Shown here one piece after another: positions 8,945-19,202 of a DNA stretch of 64,000 nt. The stretch lies in contig NZ_JBCNJT010000001.1 in NCBI RefSeq assembly GCF_039596395.1, forward strand, positions 248,001 to 312,000, in the 5' to 3' direction. The notes under the pieces were generated by a model that worked only from the letters and a program-made list of their open reading frames with translations, ran no database searches and was not told the origin of the DNA. Source of the stretch: Fluviicola sp. (GTDB taxonomy: Bacteria; Bacteroidota; Bacteroidia; Flavobacteriales_D; Crocinitomicaceae). Both the position numbers and the translations under genes were made by a program. Position 1 is the stretch's first letter. Each line of letters begins with the position of its first letter.

Positions 8945-9901
8945 ATGAAAAATAAAATCACTGAACTTTTTCAGATAAAATATCCGTTGATCCAGGCCGG
9001 GATGATTTGGTGTTCGGGGTGGGAATTGGCAAGTGCCGTTTCCAATGCCGGCGGGCTCGGAATCATCGGTTCAGGTTCCATGTACCCTGAAATTTTGGAC
9101 GAACACATCCGCAAGTGCAAGGAAGCAACCCAAAAACCTTTTGCAGTCAACCTTCCGATGCTTTATCCGAATATCGAGGAGCACATTCAAACGATCATCA
9201 AACACCAGGTTCCCATCGTTTTTACTTCGGCGGGTAACCCCAAAACATACACTGCACGCCTGAAAGAAGCCGGAATTACAGTTGTTCACGTGGTTTCTTC
9301 GGCAAAATTTGCTTTAAAAGCACAGGAAGCCGGTGTAGATGCCATTGTTGCGGAAGGATTTGAAGCCGGCGGACATAACGGGCGCGATGAAACAACTACC
9401 ATGTGCCTGATCCCGATGGTGAAAGCGGTGGTTTCCATTCCATTGATCGCAGCGGGAGGAATTGGTACCGGAAGAGGAATGCTGGCGGCTATGACTTTAG
9501 GCGCAGACGGAGTTCAGATAGGATCGCGGTTCATTGCTTCTCCGGAATCTTCGGCACACCAGAACTTCAAGGAAGAGGTGTTGAAAGCGAAAGAAGGAGA
9601 CACCATGCTGACGTTGAAAGAACTGACACCGGTACGACTGATGAAGAATTCATTCTTCGACAAAGTGGAGGCAGCCTATGAAAGTTGCGCTTCCCATGAA
9701 GAATTGAACGAATTGCTCGGAAGAGGAAGGGCAAAACGCGGAATGTTTGAAGGGGATTTGATCGAAGGGGAATTGGAAGTCGGACAGATTTCGGGCCTCA
9801 TCACCGAACTAAAACCGGCCGGAGAAATTGTCAGCGAAATAATAAACGAATTTAAGGTCGCTTTGAACGAACGAAGCGATGCCAAATATGCATTTGAATG
9901 A
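8945..9901 (+). CDS. Nitronate monooxygenase / FabK-like FMN oxidoreductase
   Basis: A 318-residue TIM-barrel flavoprotein of the 2-nitropropane dioxygenase family, which includes nitronate monooxygenases and the enoyl-ACP reductase FabK. The conserved histidine lies in AEGFEAGGHNG (H144). The FMN-phosphate loops AAGGIGTGRG (about 169) and GADGVQIGSRF follow. FabK and nitronate monooxygenase cannot be separated by these motifs alone. The stop codon overlaps the start of the M16 peptidase gene in ATGA, so the genes are probably translated together. Confidence 0.88.
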   Translation: MKNKITELFQIKYPLIQAGMIWCSGWELASAVSNAGGLGIIGSGSMYPEILDEHIRKCKEATQKPFAVNLPMLYPNIEEHIQTIIKHQVPIVFTSAGNPKTYTARLKEAGITVVHVVSSAKFALKAQEAGVDAIVAEGFEAGGHNGRDETTTMCLIPMVKAVVSIPLIAAGGIGTGRGMLAAMTLGADGVQIGSRFIASPESSAHQNFKEEVLKAKEGDTMLTLKELTPVRLMKNSFFDKVEAAYESCASHEELNELLGRGRAKRGMFEGDLIEGELEVGQISGLITELKPAGEIVSEIINEFKVALNERSDAKYAFE

Positions 9902-11139
9902 TCGCATTTAACCGATTTAAACTAGCAAACGGGCTAACAGTCCTGCACCATTTTGATTCCACGACTCCGATGGCAGTGGTCAACACGCTTTACGACGTCG
10001 GAGCAAGAGACGAGTCGGAAGAAAAAACGGGCTTCGCACATTTGTTCGAGCATCTGATGTTCGGCGGGTCTGTAAATATTGCTGATTTCGATGCGCCTTT
10101 GCAGCGTGCCGGGGGAGAAAGCAACGCCTTTACTTCCAACGACATTACGAACTACTACGATGTGCTTCCGGTGCAGAACATAGAAACGGCGTTGTGGCTG
10201 GAGAGCGACCGCATGCTTTCCCTGGCTTTCACGCCGAAAAGCCTGGAAGTTCAGCGAAACGTAGTGATCGAAGAGTTCAAACAGCGCTATTTGAATCAGC
10301 CGTATGGCGATGTGTGGTTGGAATTGAGGCCTTTGGCATATAAAAAACATCCCTACAAATGGGCTACGATCGGGAAGAATATCCAGCACATCGAAGAAGC
10401 AACAATGGATGATGTGAAAGCCTTTTTCAAAGCACATTATCATCCGGCGAATGCCATTTTGTGTATCGCAGGAAATATTTCACTGGAAGAAACGAAGCGT
10501 TTGGTAGAGAAATGGTACGGAGATATTCCCGCCTCTTTAAAACCACAACGCATGTTGCCGAAAGAACCTGCTCAGGAGGAATACCGCGAATTGACAATCG
10601 AACGCAAAGTTCCCAATGATGCGTTTTACTACAGCTTCAAAATGCCGGAAAGAAAAAGCTTCGAATACTATGTGGCTGATATTATTTCCGATGCTTTGGG
10701 CCGTGAAAAATCATCCCGTTTGTATTCCAAACTGAAGAAAGAACTGAAGTTGGTGACTTCCATCAATGCATACATTACCGGGTCCTTGGACGAAGGTTTG
10801 CTGATTATTGACGGGAAATTGAGCAATGGTGTCACATTTGAAGAGCTTGATCAGGCACTTTGGCCTTTATTGGAAGACATCAAAAAAGAATTGATGTCGG
10901 AAGCAGAAACTTCCAAGCTGCTCAACAAGATCCGCACCGTGAAGGAATTCCAGGAGCAGGGATTACTGAACCGCGCCATGAATTTGTGTCTGTACGAATT
11001 ATTGGGAGATGCCAACGGGGTGAATGAAGAAAATAACCTGTACCAGAGTATTACGGCAGAGCAGATAAAAACGGTGGCAAACCGCTTGTTTACAAAAGAA
11101 AATACGTCGCTTTTGCGCGTTAAATCCATCAAAGAATGA
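9898..11139 (+). CDS. M16 family zinc peptidase, catalytic subunit
   Basis: A 413-residue insulinase/pitrilysin-type peptidase. The inverted zinc motif HLFEH is at residues 48-52, and the third ligand is probably E126 in VIEEFKQRY, so the catalytic site looks complete. There is no obvious signal peptide, and the protein may be cytoplasmic. It starts in an ATGA overlap with the flavoprotein and ends in an ATGA overlap with a second M16 gene that lacks the zinc site. Paired M16 subunits of this kind form heterodimers like mitochondrial processing peptidase (family knowledge). Substrate unknown. Confidence 0.92.
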   Translation: MIAFNRFKLANGLTVLHHFDSTTPMAVVNTLYDVGARDESEEKTGFAHLFEHLMFGGSVNIADFDAPLQRAGGESNAFTSNDITNYYDVLPVQNIETALWLESDRMLSLAFTPKSLEVQRNVVIEEFKQRYLNQPYGDVWLELRPLAYKKHPYKWATIGKNIQHIEEATMDDVKAFFKAHYHPANAILCIAGNISLEETKRLVEKWYGDIPASLKPQRMLPKEPAQEEYRELTIERKVPNDAFYYSFKMPERKSFEYYVADIISDALGREKSSRLYSKLKKELKLVTSINAYITGSLDEGLLIIDGKLSNGVTFEELDQALWPLLEDIKKELMSEAETSKLLNKIRTVKEFQEQGLLNRAMNLCLYELLGDANGVNEENNLYQSITAEQIKTVANRLFTKENTSLLRVKSIKE

Positions 11140-12395
11140 GTATGAGAACCAAACAGCCTGAAACGAAACAGGTAGACCATATTTCGTTTGTAAAGCCCCA
11201 TATTTTCGATGTAACACCGGATGTGAAGCTCTTATGGATGAAAGAAGTTCCGAATGAGACTGTGCGCCTGGACCTGTTCTTTGATGCGGGAATTACGCGT
11301 GGAAACAAAAGTATTCCAGCCATTGTACACAGCTTGTTGTTATCGGGAACCAACGAATTTTCTTCCGTAGAAATCCACGAACGCATTGACGCGCTGGGAG
11401 GTTTCCTGGATACCGATATTTCATTCGAAACGGCGGTGGTAAGTATTTACTGCCTGCGCGAACACATCCGAGAGATCTCGAATATCGTGGCAGATGCCAT
11501 TCAGAACCTGTCTTTCCGGGAAACAGAAGTGGAAGATGTACTGCGTTCCATGAGACAGCAATTTGCCGTGAACCAGCAGAAAGTGAAATACGTGGCGCAA
11601 CAGCAATTCAGAAAACACCTGTTTGCTTCCAATCCGGATTATTCAACCATTTCCGAAGAATCGGATTACGACGAAGGAAATGTGTCGGCCTATAAAAAAT
11701 ACTGGAAAGACCATTACCTGGAAGGATTGACCCGCATTACACTGGTGGGTAACCTGGAACAAGACGAGGTGGATGCATTGATCGATTTGTTCGGTAAATG
11801 GGCGATCGATGGAAAAGTGCAACACGCGGGAGGATTTAAGTTCCAGGCGGAGCAGATCGATTTTCCGAAAGAAGAGGCCGTTCAGTGCGCGGTCAGAATG
11901 GGGCGTTTCCTGTTCCCGAAATCTCACCCGGATTACATCGATTTCCAGGTGCTGAACACCATTTTGGGAGATTATTTCGGTTCCCGTTTGATGTCTAATA
12001 TCCGCGAAGACAAAGGATATACCTATGGAATCGGTTCGGGGGTGATGGACATGAACCAAACCGGTTATTTTGTGATCGTCACCGAAGTAGGTAAAGAAGT
12101 GCTCAGCCCGACTTTGCAGGAGATTAAATTCGAATTGGAACGCCTGCAAAATGAGCTTGTTCCGGAAGACGAACTGGATTTGGTGAAAAACTACATGCTG
12201 GGCCAATTGCTGAAAAGTGCAGACGGTCCATACGCCATGCTGGATATGTACAACGGTGTCGATATGTATGATTTAACCCTCGAATTCTACGACGAAGCCA
12301 TCCGGAAAATAAAGAACATTACCCCTGAGCGCATTCAGGAACTGGCAAAAGAGTACCTGAAGTACGAAGATTTTTTAATCGTAACAGCAGGTTAA
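11136..12395 (+). CDS. M16 family peptidase-like protein, non-catalytic partner
   Basis: A 419-residue M16 homologue. Where the zinc site should be it reads SIPAIVHSLLLSGT, with no HxxEH, so it is probably catalytically dead. The C-terminal half keeps SRLMSNIREDKGYTYG, which contains the Arg/Tyr-type substrate-binding residues of the family. Together with the upstream active subunit it most likely forms a heterodimer. The start codon overlaps the upstream stop (ATGA at 11136). About 150 bp without features follow before the next gene. Confidence 0.92.
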   Translation: MSMRTKQPETKQVDHISFVKPHIFDVTPDVKLLWMKEVPNETVRLDLFFDAGITRGNKSIPAIVHSLLLSGTNEFSSVEIHERIDALGGFLDTDISFETAVVSIYCLREHIREISNIVADAIQNLSFRETEVEDVLRSMRQQFAVNQQKVKYVAQQQFRKHLFASNPDYSTISEESDYDEGNVSAYKKYWKDHYLEGLTRITLVGNLEQDEVDALIDLFGKWAIDGKVQHAGGFKFQAEQIDFPKEEAVQCAVRMGRFLFPKSHPDYIDFQVLNTILGDYFGSRLMSNIREDKGYTYGIGSGVMDMNQTGYFVIVTEVGKEVLSPTLQEIKFELERLQNELVPEDELDLVKNYMLGQLLKSADGPYAMLDMYNGVDMYDLTLEFYDEAIRKIKNITPERIQELAKEYLKYEDFLIVTAG

Positions 12396-12545
12396 GACAA
12401 CGCATCCGGAATTTTTACGTTTTCCATATAAGTATTCAGCCTTTGCGCTCTCCTTTCTTTGCGGTTAAAAGATCTGTGACGATCCTTACCCGTTAAGAAG
12501 CAAAGTAATGTAAACTAAAACAGCGTTTTATACGTTATAGACAAT

Positions 12546-15500
12546 ATGATTCGGGTAACTCTCCTTCTGATCTTGAGTGTTTTCGCCTTGAAAGCACATG
12601 CCACTCACGTGATGGGTGGTGAGATTACCTGGAAATGTACCGGAAACGGATATGTTTTTCAATTGGTTTTTTACCGCGATTGTAATGGTGTAGACGTAAA
12701 CCCGGTTTCTGAGAACTTAAGCGTATGGAACCATTCTTCCGTAACAAGTATCCCTGTTTTATTCGTCAGCCGCACAGATATTTCCCCTAACTGTACACAA
12801 GTTCCCGGATCTCCGAATCCGCTTGCATGCGGCTCGGGAGCCAACGGTGGAAACGGGGTAGGAGCAGTGGAAAAGATCATTTACCGGTCCAATCCTGTTA
12901 TTTTATCCGGTGTTCCGCCGGCACAGGGATGGATCATCACCTACAGCAACTTTTCCCGCAACGGAAATATCACGAACCTGGTAAATCCCACCAACTACGG
13001 AGTAACGATCCGCGCAACGATGTACGCTATTCCTGGCGCTGCAGCTGGAGTATGTTCGGATAATTCCCCGCAGTTCCTGCAGGATCCGTACCTGGTACTT
13101 TGTGCGGGAGAAAATTACGAATACAACATGCACCCGGTGGATGAAGATTTGGATTCCGTGGTGACCGTACTTGCCGCCCCGATGGACCGCATCCAGGGAA
13201 CAAGCTACAATCCGCCCTCTGATCCGGATTATATTCCCTATGAAGCGGGATTCAGTGCTACGAGCCCAACTCCGGATGCGACATTTAACGCCGGAAATGT
13301 TCCTCTGACATTAGATCCTCAAAACGGGCATTTGAGTTTCCGGTCCTTTACCATTGGAGGTTTTGTAGTCAAAGTCATTGCACAATCTTACCGGAAAGGA
13401 GTGTTGATCGCAGAGGTCGAACGCGAAATGCAGCTGATCGTAACGAATTGTCCGGCGGCTAACAATGCACCGGTTATTAACGGGCCTTTCGGAGGTCTTT
13501 TCGAAACAACGGTCAATGCGGGAACGCTGGTCAATTTTACTCTCACAGCAACGGATGTAGAGTTTTTACAGGACGGAACTCCTCAAAGCAATTACCTGAT
13601 TGCAACCGGCACGCAGTTCGGAACCAATTATACCAGTACAAGCGGTTGCGATGTGGCACCTTGTGCAACGCTGAATCAAACACCTGTTATTACGGGTGTT
13701 CAGGGAGTTTCTACCAATTTTTCCTGGCAAACGGATTGTGCTCATCTGATAGATGCACAGGGAAATACGGACGATGAGAAAACATATACGTTTGTATTCC
13801 GCGTGCAGGATAATTTCTGTCAGATCCCGAAAACGACTTTCAAAACGATTACCATTCACGTAAAGAACCCGGGAATCATTCCACCCACGAAAATCAATTG
13901 TATTTCAACCTTGCCGAACGGTACGATGAACATCAGCTGGGATCCGGTTTCGAACCCGAATAACACGTTTGTGGATTACGAATTGTATTCCGTTCAAAAC
14001 GGGCTGATCGGAAACTTCCCGATCGGAACAACAACAACTAACGTTCCTGATCCCGGAACAGACAACGAATTTTACATCCTGGTGAAATCCGGTTGTAATG
14101 TAACAACTTCCAGCGATACGGTGAAGAATGTACATCTGGACCTGCTCAATCCTGCAAATGGAACGGCTGTTCTGGACTGGAACCTTCCGGCTCCGAACCC
14201 GCTTCCGGGGATGGATAACTTCTGTACGATCTACCGGGAATACCCGACAGGTACCTGGACTTCGATTGCTGTACTCCCATACAATACCGTTCATTTTGTG
14301 GATACCATTGACATCTGTTCGGCATTCCTGAATTACCAGGTTGCCTATTCCACACCGACTTGCCAGTGGTCTTCCAACATCATCGGGGATCTTCTGCAGG
14401 ATGACATTACACCTCAAATCCCGATCATTTCAAGTGTTTCGGTAGATACACTAACCGGGAATGTGGTCATTACCTGGAACGAAAATTACGCGAAAGATAC
14501 TTACGGGTATATTGTCTATCACAAAGACGCGAACGGATTTATCGTGGAAATTGACACCGTTTGGGGAAGGCCGAATACAACTTACACACACCCGATTTCG
14601 GTAAATGGTCCGGAAACGTATTCCATTGCGGCATTCGATTCCTGTTTTACGCCTGCTATTCCGCCGACCTACCAAACCTCAGCGAAAGCAGAACCGCACA
14701 CGAGCAGTTACCTGACTTACACGACCAATAGTTGTACTTCCCAGGCTGAATTGACCTGGACAGCTTACGGCGGGTGGGGAACAGGTCTCACCGGTTACAC
14801 TGTTTTTGTCAAAGAAGGCACGGGATCGTGGGTTCCGGTGGCCACCACAACGGATCCGTCTTATGGGCTGGATTGTACGCCTTTGGTGAACTATTCGGTC
14901 ACTATCAGGGCCAATAATTCCAATGGAACCGAGGCGTTTTCAAACATACAGTCTTTTGTGATCCATGCTCCTTCGCCGCCGGCAATCAATTATTTGCGAG
15001 TGGCAACAGTCGATCAGAATACCGTGGTATTGCGGCACGAAATTTCTGTCGGGTCGAATGTACAGGCAGTTCGGTTTGAAAAGTTTGACATGGCAACCGG
15101 TCAGTTTGCTCTTTTAGGTGAAGTGCAGGCTACCGCGTCTACGCTTACAATCACGGATGCGGATGTAGATGTCGATAATTTCAGTTACACGTATCGTGCG
15201 ATTGTGGTTGACAGTTGCGGGAATCTCGGAGCTACTTCCAATCGGGCACGAACCATTTTACTGAAAGTCACTACCGATCAAACCCGTTTGTCGACATACC
15301 TGAATTGGTCTCCGTATGGGGATTACGACGGTGGTGTGTTGCAATACCTGATTTACCGGGGAATTGACGGAAATTACCCGGCAACTCCAACGGCCGTTGT
15401 GCCACCGGACCAGCGTTATTTTGAAGATTTAGTCGACGAATTGGGCTACGAGCACAGTGGCAAAGTCTGCTATTTCGTGGTCGCTGAAGAAGCAACGGAT

Positions 15501-15833
15501 CAATATGGTATCCATGAACTGAGCTTCTCCAATGATGTTTGTGCGGTCATCGAACCTTTGGTATATGTTCCGAATGCTTTCACGCCGGGCGGACTGAACC
15601 CGATCTTCATCCCGGTTGTTTCATTCCAGGATGTTTCCAAATACGAATTTTCGATCGTGGATCGCTGGGGACAACTGGTTTTCCAAACGAATGACCCGGC
15701 ACAGGGTTGGGATGGCCATCATCAGCAAAGCGGCAAATTGGTCGCACCGAATGTCTACGTTTACGTCCTCAAAGTGGTCGACGGCAACAACCAGGAGTAT
15801 TTCTTCCGCGGAAATGTGACGGTGATTCATTGA
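12546..15833 (+). CDS. Secreted type IX cargo protein with type B (CHU_C) sorting domain
   Basis: A 1095-residue exported protein. The signal peptide is MIRVTLLLILSVFALKAHA, followed by HVMGGEITWKCTGNGYVF, a common opening of large Bacteroidota surface proteins. The middle contains cadherin/PKD-like and several fibronectin type III-like beta-sandwich repeats (about 305-1000). The last 89 residues (1007-1095) are a gliding-motility-associated C-terminal domain, with VPNAFTPGG, DRWGQLVF and GWDGHHQQSGKLV. This domain directs export through the type IX system. It is probably a cell-surface or secreted adhesin-like protein; ligand unknown. A palindrome follows at 15847-15874. Confidence 0.9.
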   Translation: MIRVTLLLILSVFALKAHATHVMGGEITWKCTGNGYVFQLVFYRDCNGVDVNPVSENLSVWNHSSVTSIPVLFVSRTDISPNCTQVPGSPNPLACGSGANGGNGVGAVEKIIYRSNPVILSGVPPAQGWIITYSNFSRNGNITNLVNPTNYGVTIRATMYAIPGAAAGVCSDNSPQFLQDPYLVLCAGENYEYNMHPVDEDLDSVVTVLAAPMDRIQGTSYNPPSDPDYIPYEAGFSATSPTPDATFNAGNVPLTLDPQNGHLSFRSFTIGGFVVKVIAQSYRKGVLIAEVEREMQLIVTNCPAANNAPVINGPFGGLFETTVNAGTLVNFTLTATDVEFLQDGTPQSNYLIATGTQFGTNYTSTSGCDVAPCATLNQTPVITGVQGVSTNFSWQTDCAHLIDAQGNTDDEKTYTFVFRVQDNFCQIPKTTFKTITIHVKNPGIIPPTKINCISTLPNGTMNISWDPVSNPNNTFVDYELYSVQNGLIGNFPIGTTTTNVPDPGTDNEFYILVKSGCNVTTSSDTVKNVHLDLLNPANGTAVLDWNLPAPNPLPGMDNFCTIYREYPTGTWTSIAVLPYNTVHFVDTIDICSAFLNYQVAYSTPTCQWSSNIIGDLLQDDITPQIPIISSVSVDTLTGNVVITWNENYAKDTYGYIVYHKDANGFIVEIDTVWGRPNTTYTHPISVNGPETYSIAAFDSCFTPAIPPTYQTSAKAEPHTSSYLTYTTNSCTSQAELTWTAYGGWGTGLTGYTVFVKEGTGSWVPVATTTDPSYGLDCTPLVNYSVTIRANNSNGTEAFSNIQSFVIHAPSPPAINYLRVATVDQNTVVLRHEISVGSNVQAVRFEKFDMATGQFALLGEVQATASTLTITDADVDVDNFSYTYRAIVVDSCGNLGATSNRARTILLKVTTDQTRLSTYLNWSPYGDYDGGVLQYLIYRGIDGNYPATPTAVVPPDQRYFEDLVDELGYEHSGKVCYFVVAEEATDQYGIHELSFSNDVCAVIEPLVYVPNAFTPGGLNPIFIPVVSFQDVSKYEFSIVDRWGQLVFQTNDPAQGWDGHHQQSGKLVAPNVYVYVLKVVDGNNQEYFFRGNVTVIH

Positions 15834-15846
15834 TAAATAAAAAATT

Positions 15847-15874
15847 GTAGGCACGCGATGCTTCGCGTACCTAC
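15847..15874. terminator. Palindromic hairpin after the type B cargo gene
   Basis: GTAGG, ACGCGA, a TGCT loop, TCGCGT and CCTAC pair with one C/A mismatch. It lies 13 bp after the stop codon and resembles the palindrome at 7366-7403. It is a probable transcription end and a member of a dispersed hairpin family. Confidence 0.7.
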
Positions 15875-15975
15875 CTGGTTTTTTATTTATTCATGGAACA
15901 AAAAATGACAATAATCTGAAATTTAACCGACGTTATTTCCCTGAAAATGCTTACCTTATAGGGCTAATTGGAACT

Positions 15976-16914
15976 ATGAGAACTTCCGGACAAAAATTGC
16001 TTACTCCGCACCTCACAAGCGAAGCTTCATTAAAGACTTTGGTAGAGAACAGAACCGTTCATACGCTGGATTACTGCGAATTGAATTTGTTTGAAACCTA
16101 CCAGGAATCGCATTTGGTGCCTCTGAAATTTAACGACCTGGTGGTAACCAGTATGCTGCGCGGAAAGAAAGTCATGCATTTGTTTGACGATCCGGAATTT
16201 GATTATTTTCCGGGTGAAACGGTGATTGTTCCTTCACAGGTTGAAATGAAGATTGATTTCCCCGAAGCCAGTTTCGATAATCCGACGCAATGTTTGGCTT
16301 TGGCAATCGATCATCAAAAGATCAAAGACACGCTGCACTTTTTAAACGAGCGTTATCCCAAAGAAGGTTCTTCCGATTTCTGGCACCTGAACCATTCGGA
16401 CTATTTCTTCTACAACAACGAAGAAATGGCAACAACGATCAATAAACTGATTAAGATTTGCATGAGTACGGCACTCACAAAAGACGCGCTTGCCGATACG
16501 GCCTTGCAGGAATTATTGATTCACATGATCCAGCTTCAAACAGTAAACAAACTGGACGGATCCGGGTTCAAAGATCACTCGTCCCTTTTACAACACATCG
16601 TGAAGTTTATTCGTTCGAACCTCAATGACCGTTTGACGATGACTGATCTGACCAACGAAGCGTGCATGAGTAAAACCTCTTTTTACCGCTACTTTAAGCG
16701 TGAATTGGGAATGAGCCCGAATGAGTTTGTTTTGAAGGAGCGCATCAAATTGGCAAAATCACTGCTTAAAAACCCGGATATCCAGGTGAACCAGGTGTGT
16801 TTCGAATCCGGTTTTGACGATTGCAACTACTTTATCCGGGCATTTAAGAAAATAGAAGGAATCACCCCGAAACAATTCCGGCAGTGCCAGGGAATTAATC
16901 CGTTAAAAATCTGA
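15976..16914 (+). CDS. AraC-family regulator next to aldehyde dehydrogenase
   Basis: A 312-residue AraC regulator. The N-terminal region (about 30-200) resembles the AraC-type N-terminal sensing domain, and the two-HTH DNA-binding domain occupies about 215-307 (TMTDLTNEACMSKTSFYRYFKRELG, later GFDDCNYFIRAFKKIEGITPKQFR). The 3' end overlaps the convergent DUF779 gene by 20 bp. The order regulator / DUF779 / aldehyde dehydrogenase suggests that it controls the dehydrogenase in response to an aldehyde or alcohol (inference). Confidence 0.9.
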   Translation: MRTSGQKLLTPHLTSEASLKTLVENRTVHTLDYCELNLFETYQESHLVPLKFNDLVVTSMLRGKKVMHLFDDPEFDYFPGETVIVPSQVEMKIDFPEASFDNPTQCLALAIDHQKIKDTLHFLNERYPKEGSSDFWHLNHSDYFFYNNEEMATTINKLIKICMSTALTKDALADTALQELLIHMIQLQTVNKLDGSGFKDHSSLLQHIVKFIRSNLNDRLTMTDLTNEACMSKTSFYRYFKRELGMSPNEFVLKERIKLAKSLLKNPDIQVNQVCFESGFDDCNYFIRAFKKIEGITPKQFRQCQGINPLKI

Positions 16915-17269
16915 GTGGAGTCAGATTTGCTGCTTCTTCTTCCGTAAAAAGCCGGCTTTTGATAATGAAGCGAACTCCCATTGGGATTTCCAGGGAAAAA
17001 CTGGAACCTCTTCCGGGTGTTACGTCCAAAGTCAGATGCGTGAACTTCCAGTATTCGAACTGGTCCTTACTCATCCAGAATTCGCACCCTTCAATTTCTC
17101 CGAGGCAAACATCGCTGTTTCCCACCTTAAAATCACCCTTCTCAAAACACATGGGCTGAGAGCCGTCACAACATCCGCCACTCTGATGGAACATCAATTC
17201 CCCGAAACGGTTCTTTAGCTGATTGATAACCTCAGCAGCTTCCGGCGTAAGATCAATTCGTGCATACAT
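16895..17269 (-). CDS. DUF779 protein associated with aldehyde dehydrogenase
   Basis: A 124-residue protein of the DUF779 family. Conserved features are the cysteine-rich HQSGGCCDGSQPMC segment (about 28-41), EFWMSKDQFEYW and the ending TPGRGSSFSLE...GVRFIIKSR. Family members are typically encoded beside acetaldehyde-type aldehyde dehydrogenases, and no reaction is established to my knowledge. Here it lies 187 bp downstream of the dehydrogenase on the same strand and overlaps the AraC gene tail to tail. The cysteine cluster may bind metal (inference). Confidence 0.87.
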   Translation of the reverse strand: MYARIDLTPEAAEVINQLKNRFGELMFHQSGGCCDGSQPMCFEKGDFKVGNSDVCLGEIEGCEFWMSKDQFEYWKFTHLTLDVTPGRGSSFSLEIPMGVRFIIKSRLFTEEEAANLTPLRFLTD

Positions 17270-17327
17270 AGTCTTTTCTTATTATGGTTAAAAAGCCCAC
17301 GGAACAGTTAGCTCCGCAGGCCTGATT

Positions 17328-17348
17328 GAGAAACTACCCCAGTTTCTC
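17328..17348. repeat. Small stem-loop between ALDH and DUF779 genes
   Basis: A perfect 8-bp stem, GAGAAACT with AGTTTCTC, and a 5-base loop lie in the 187-bp spacer. No T run follows on either strand, so it may act as an mRNA processing or stabilising element rather than a terminator. The rest of the spacer holds short TTTGAACC-like repeats only. Confidence 0.45.
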
Positions 17349-17456
17349 ACCCTTGAACATCTATAAGGTTCAATCGCTCAAACGAGTTAAAAACATTCAA
17401 ATACTTGAGTTTTTAATCACTTTGAACCTGTTGATCTCTTTGAACCTTTTAAACCC

Positions 17457-18962
17457 TTAAAAGAATCCCAGTTTATTTTTATCGTAAGAGATCAGCATAT
17501 TTTTTGTTTGGCGGTAGTGATCCAGCATCATCTTGTGTGTTTCACGGCCAAATCCGGATTTCTTGTACCCGCCGAACGGAGCATGGGCCGGATAAGCGTG
17601 GTAACTGTTCACCCAAACACGTCCTGCCTGGATGGCTCTCGGTACCTGGTACAATTCATGTGCATCGCGTGTCCATACGCCTGCACCCAATCCGTACAAC
17701 GTATCGTTTGCAATTTCGATTGCTTCTTCGGTTGTTTTAAAAGTAGTTACACAAACCACAGGCCCGAAGACTTCTTCCTGGAAAATGCGCATTTTGTTAT
17801 GGCCTTTCAGGATTGTCGGCTGGATGTAATATCCGCCTTCCAGATCTCCCGGAAGTTTTTGAACAGATCCTCCTGTAAGTACTTCAGCACCTTCTTCCAC
17901 ACCGATCTTCAGATACGACTGGATCTTTTCATACTGGTCGTTGGAAGCCTGTGCACCCATCATTACGTTTCCGTCCAGTGGATTTCCCATAACAATGGCA
18001 TTGGTGCGCTCAATGACACGTTTCATGAATTTATCGTAGATAGACTCATGGACCAATATGCGCGAAGGGCAGGTACAAACTTCTCCCTGGTTGAGGGCAA
18101 ACAATACCGCTCCCTCAATGGCTTTGTCAAAGAATTCGTCGTCCGCATCCGCAACGGAAGGGAAGAAGATATTCGGGGATTTACCTCCCAATTCCATGGT
18201 GGAAGGAATGATGTTCTCGGAAGCATATTGCAAAATCAGTCGTCCGGTGGTGGTTTCACCCGTAAAAGATACTTTGGAAATGCGCGGTGACTGGGCCAAT
18301 GGCTTTCCAGCTTCCAGCCCGAAACCGTTCACAATATTGATCACTCCCGGAGGAACCACGTCTTTGATCAGTTCCATGAGAATAATAATGGAAGTCGGAG
18401 TTTGTTCTGCGGCTTTTACCACCGTACAGTTTCCGGCTGCGATTGCCGGGGCAATTTTCCATGTGGCCATCAATAAAGGAAAGTTCCAGGGAATGATTTG
18501 TCCGACAACACCCAACGGTTCGTGTAAAGCAATACTAACGGTGTTGTGGTCCAGTTCGGAAATCGTGCTTTCTTCCCCGCGGATCACTCCGGCGAAGTAG
18601 CGGAAATGGTCAATGCACAAAGGCAAATCTGCAGCGCGTGTCTCACGGATTGCCTTTCCGTTATCGATGGTTTCTACGGTTGCCAGGTATTCCAGGTTCT
18701 CCTCCATGATGTCCGCGATCTTGTTCAATACACGGCTTCGTTCTGCTACGGATGATTTTCCCCAGGTTTCAAATGCTTTGTGGGCAGCATCCAATGCCAG
18801 TTCAATATCTTCTTTGGTTGAACGGGCTGCTTTCGTAAAGACTTTTCCGTCGATCGGAGAGATATTGTCAAAATATTCACCTTTTACAGGCGGAACAAAT
18901 TCCCCGCCGATGAAATTATCGTAATGGGATTTAAAATTTGGTCGTTGTGCTGTTGAGCTCAT
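17457..18962 (-). CDS. NAD-dependent aldehyde dehydrogenase (acetaldehyde/ExaC-like)
   Basis: A 501-residue ALDH that oxidises aldehydes to acids with NAD(P)+ in the cytoplasm. The general base lies in MELGGKSP (E257). The nucleophile is C296 in [11 protein letters not shown], a form typical of the acetaldehyde/chloroacetaldehyde dehydrogenase group. The cofactor-loop sequence is [12 protein letters not shown] and the oxyanion Asn lies in PWNFPL (N160). Full length. It forms a module with DUF779 and the convergent AraC regulator. Acetaldehyde is the likeliest substrate, but longer aldehydes are possible. Confidence 0.93.
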   Translation of the reverse strand: MSSTAQRPNFKSHYDNFIGGEFVPPVKGEYFDNISPIDGKVFTKAARSTKEDIELALDAAHKAFETWGKSSVAERSRVLNKIADIMEENLEYLATVETIDNGKAIRETRAADLPLCIDHFRYFAGVIRGEESTISELDHNTVSIALHEPLGVVGQIIPWNFPLLMATWKIAPAIAAGNCTVVKAAEQTPTSIIILMELIKDVVPPGVINIVNGFGLEAGKPLAQSPRISKVSFTGETTTGRLILQYASENIIPSTMELGGKSPNIFFPSVADADDEFFDKAIEGAVLFALNQGEVCTCPSRILVHESIYDKFMKRVIERTNAIVMGNPLDGNVMMGAQASNDQYEKIQSYLKIGVEEGAEVLTGGSVQKLPGDLEGGYYIQPTILKGHNKMRIFQEEVFGPVVCVTTFKTTEEAIEIANDTLYGLGAGVWTRDAHELYQVPRAIQAGRVWVNSYHAYPAHAPFGGYKKSGFGRETHKMMLDHYRQTKNMLISYDKNKLGFF

Positions 18963-19202
18963 AATTATCGATTTAATAGAATTACAAATGAACCGGGAAA
19001 GTGAAAAGTTTTATAGCACTATTCGTTCAAATGATAGCACAATTGTTCCTGGTGAATTGAAAACGCAAAATGAATAATTGAATAGGGGACATTAGTGTAA
19101 GATCATCGTATGCAGATCTTTTCAATTCTCAATATCATTTTCAATTTCTTGTTTCGCAATTCATAATTCGGCTTTCGCAATTATTTGTCGTATTTTTAAA
19201 GC

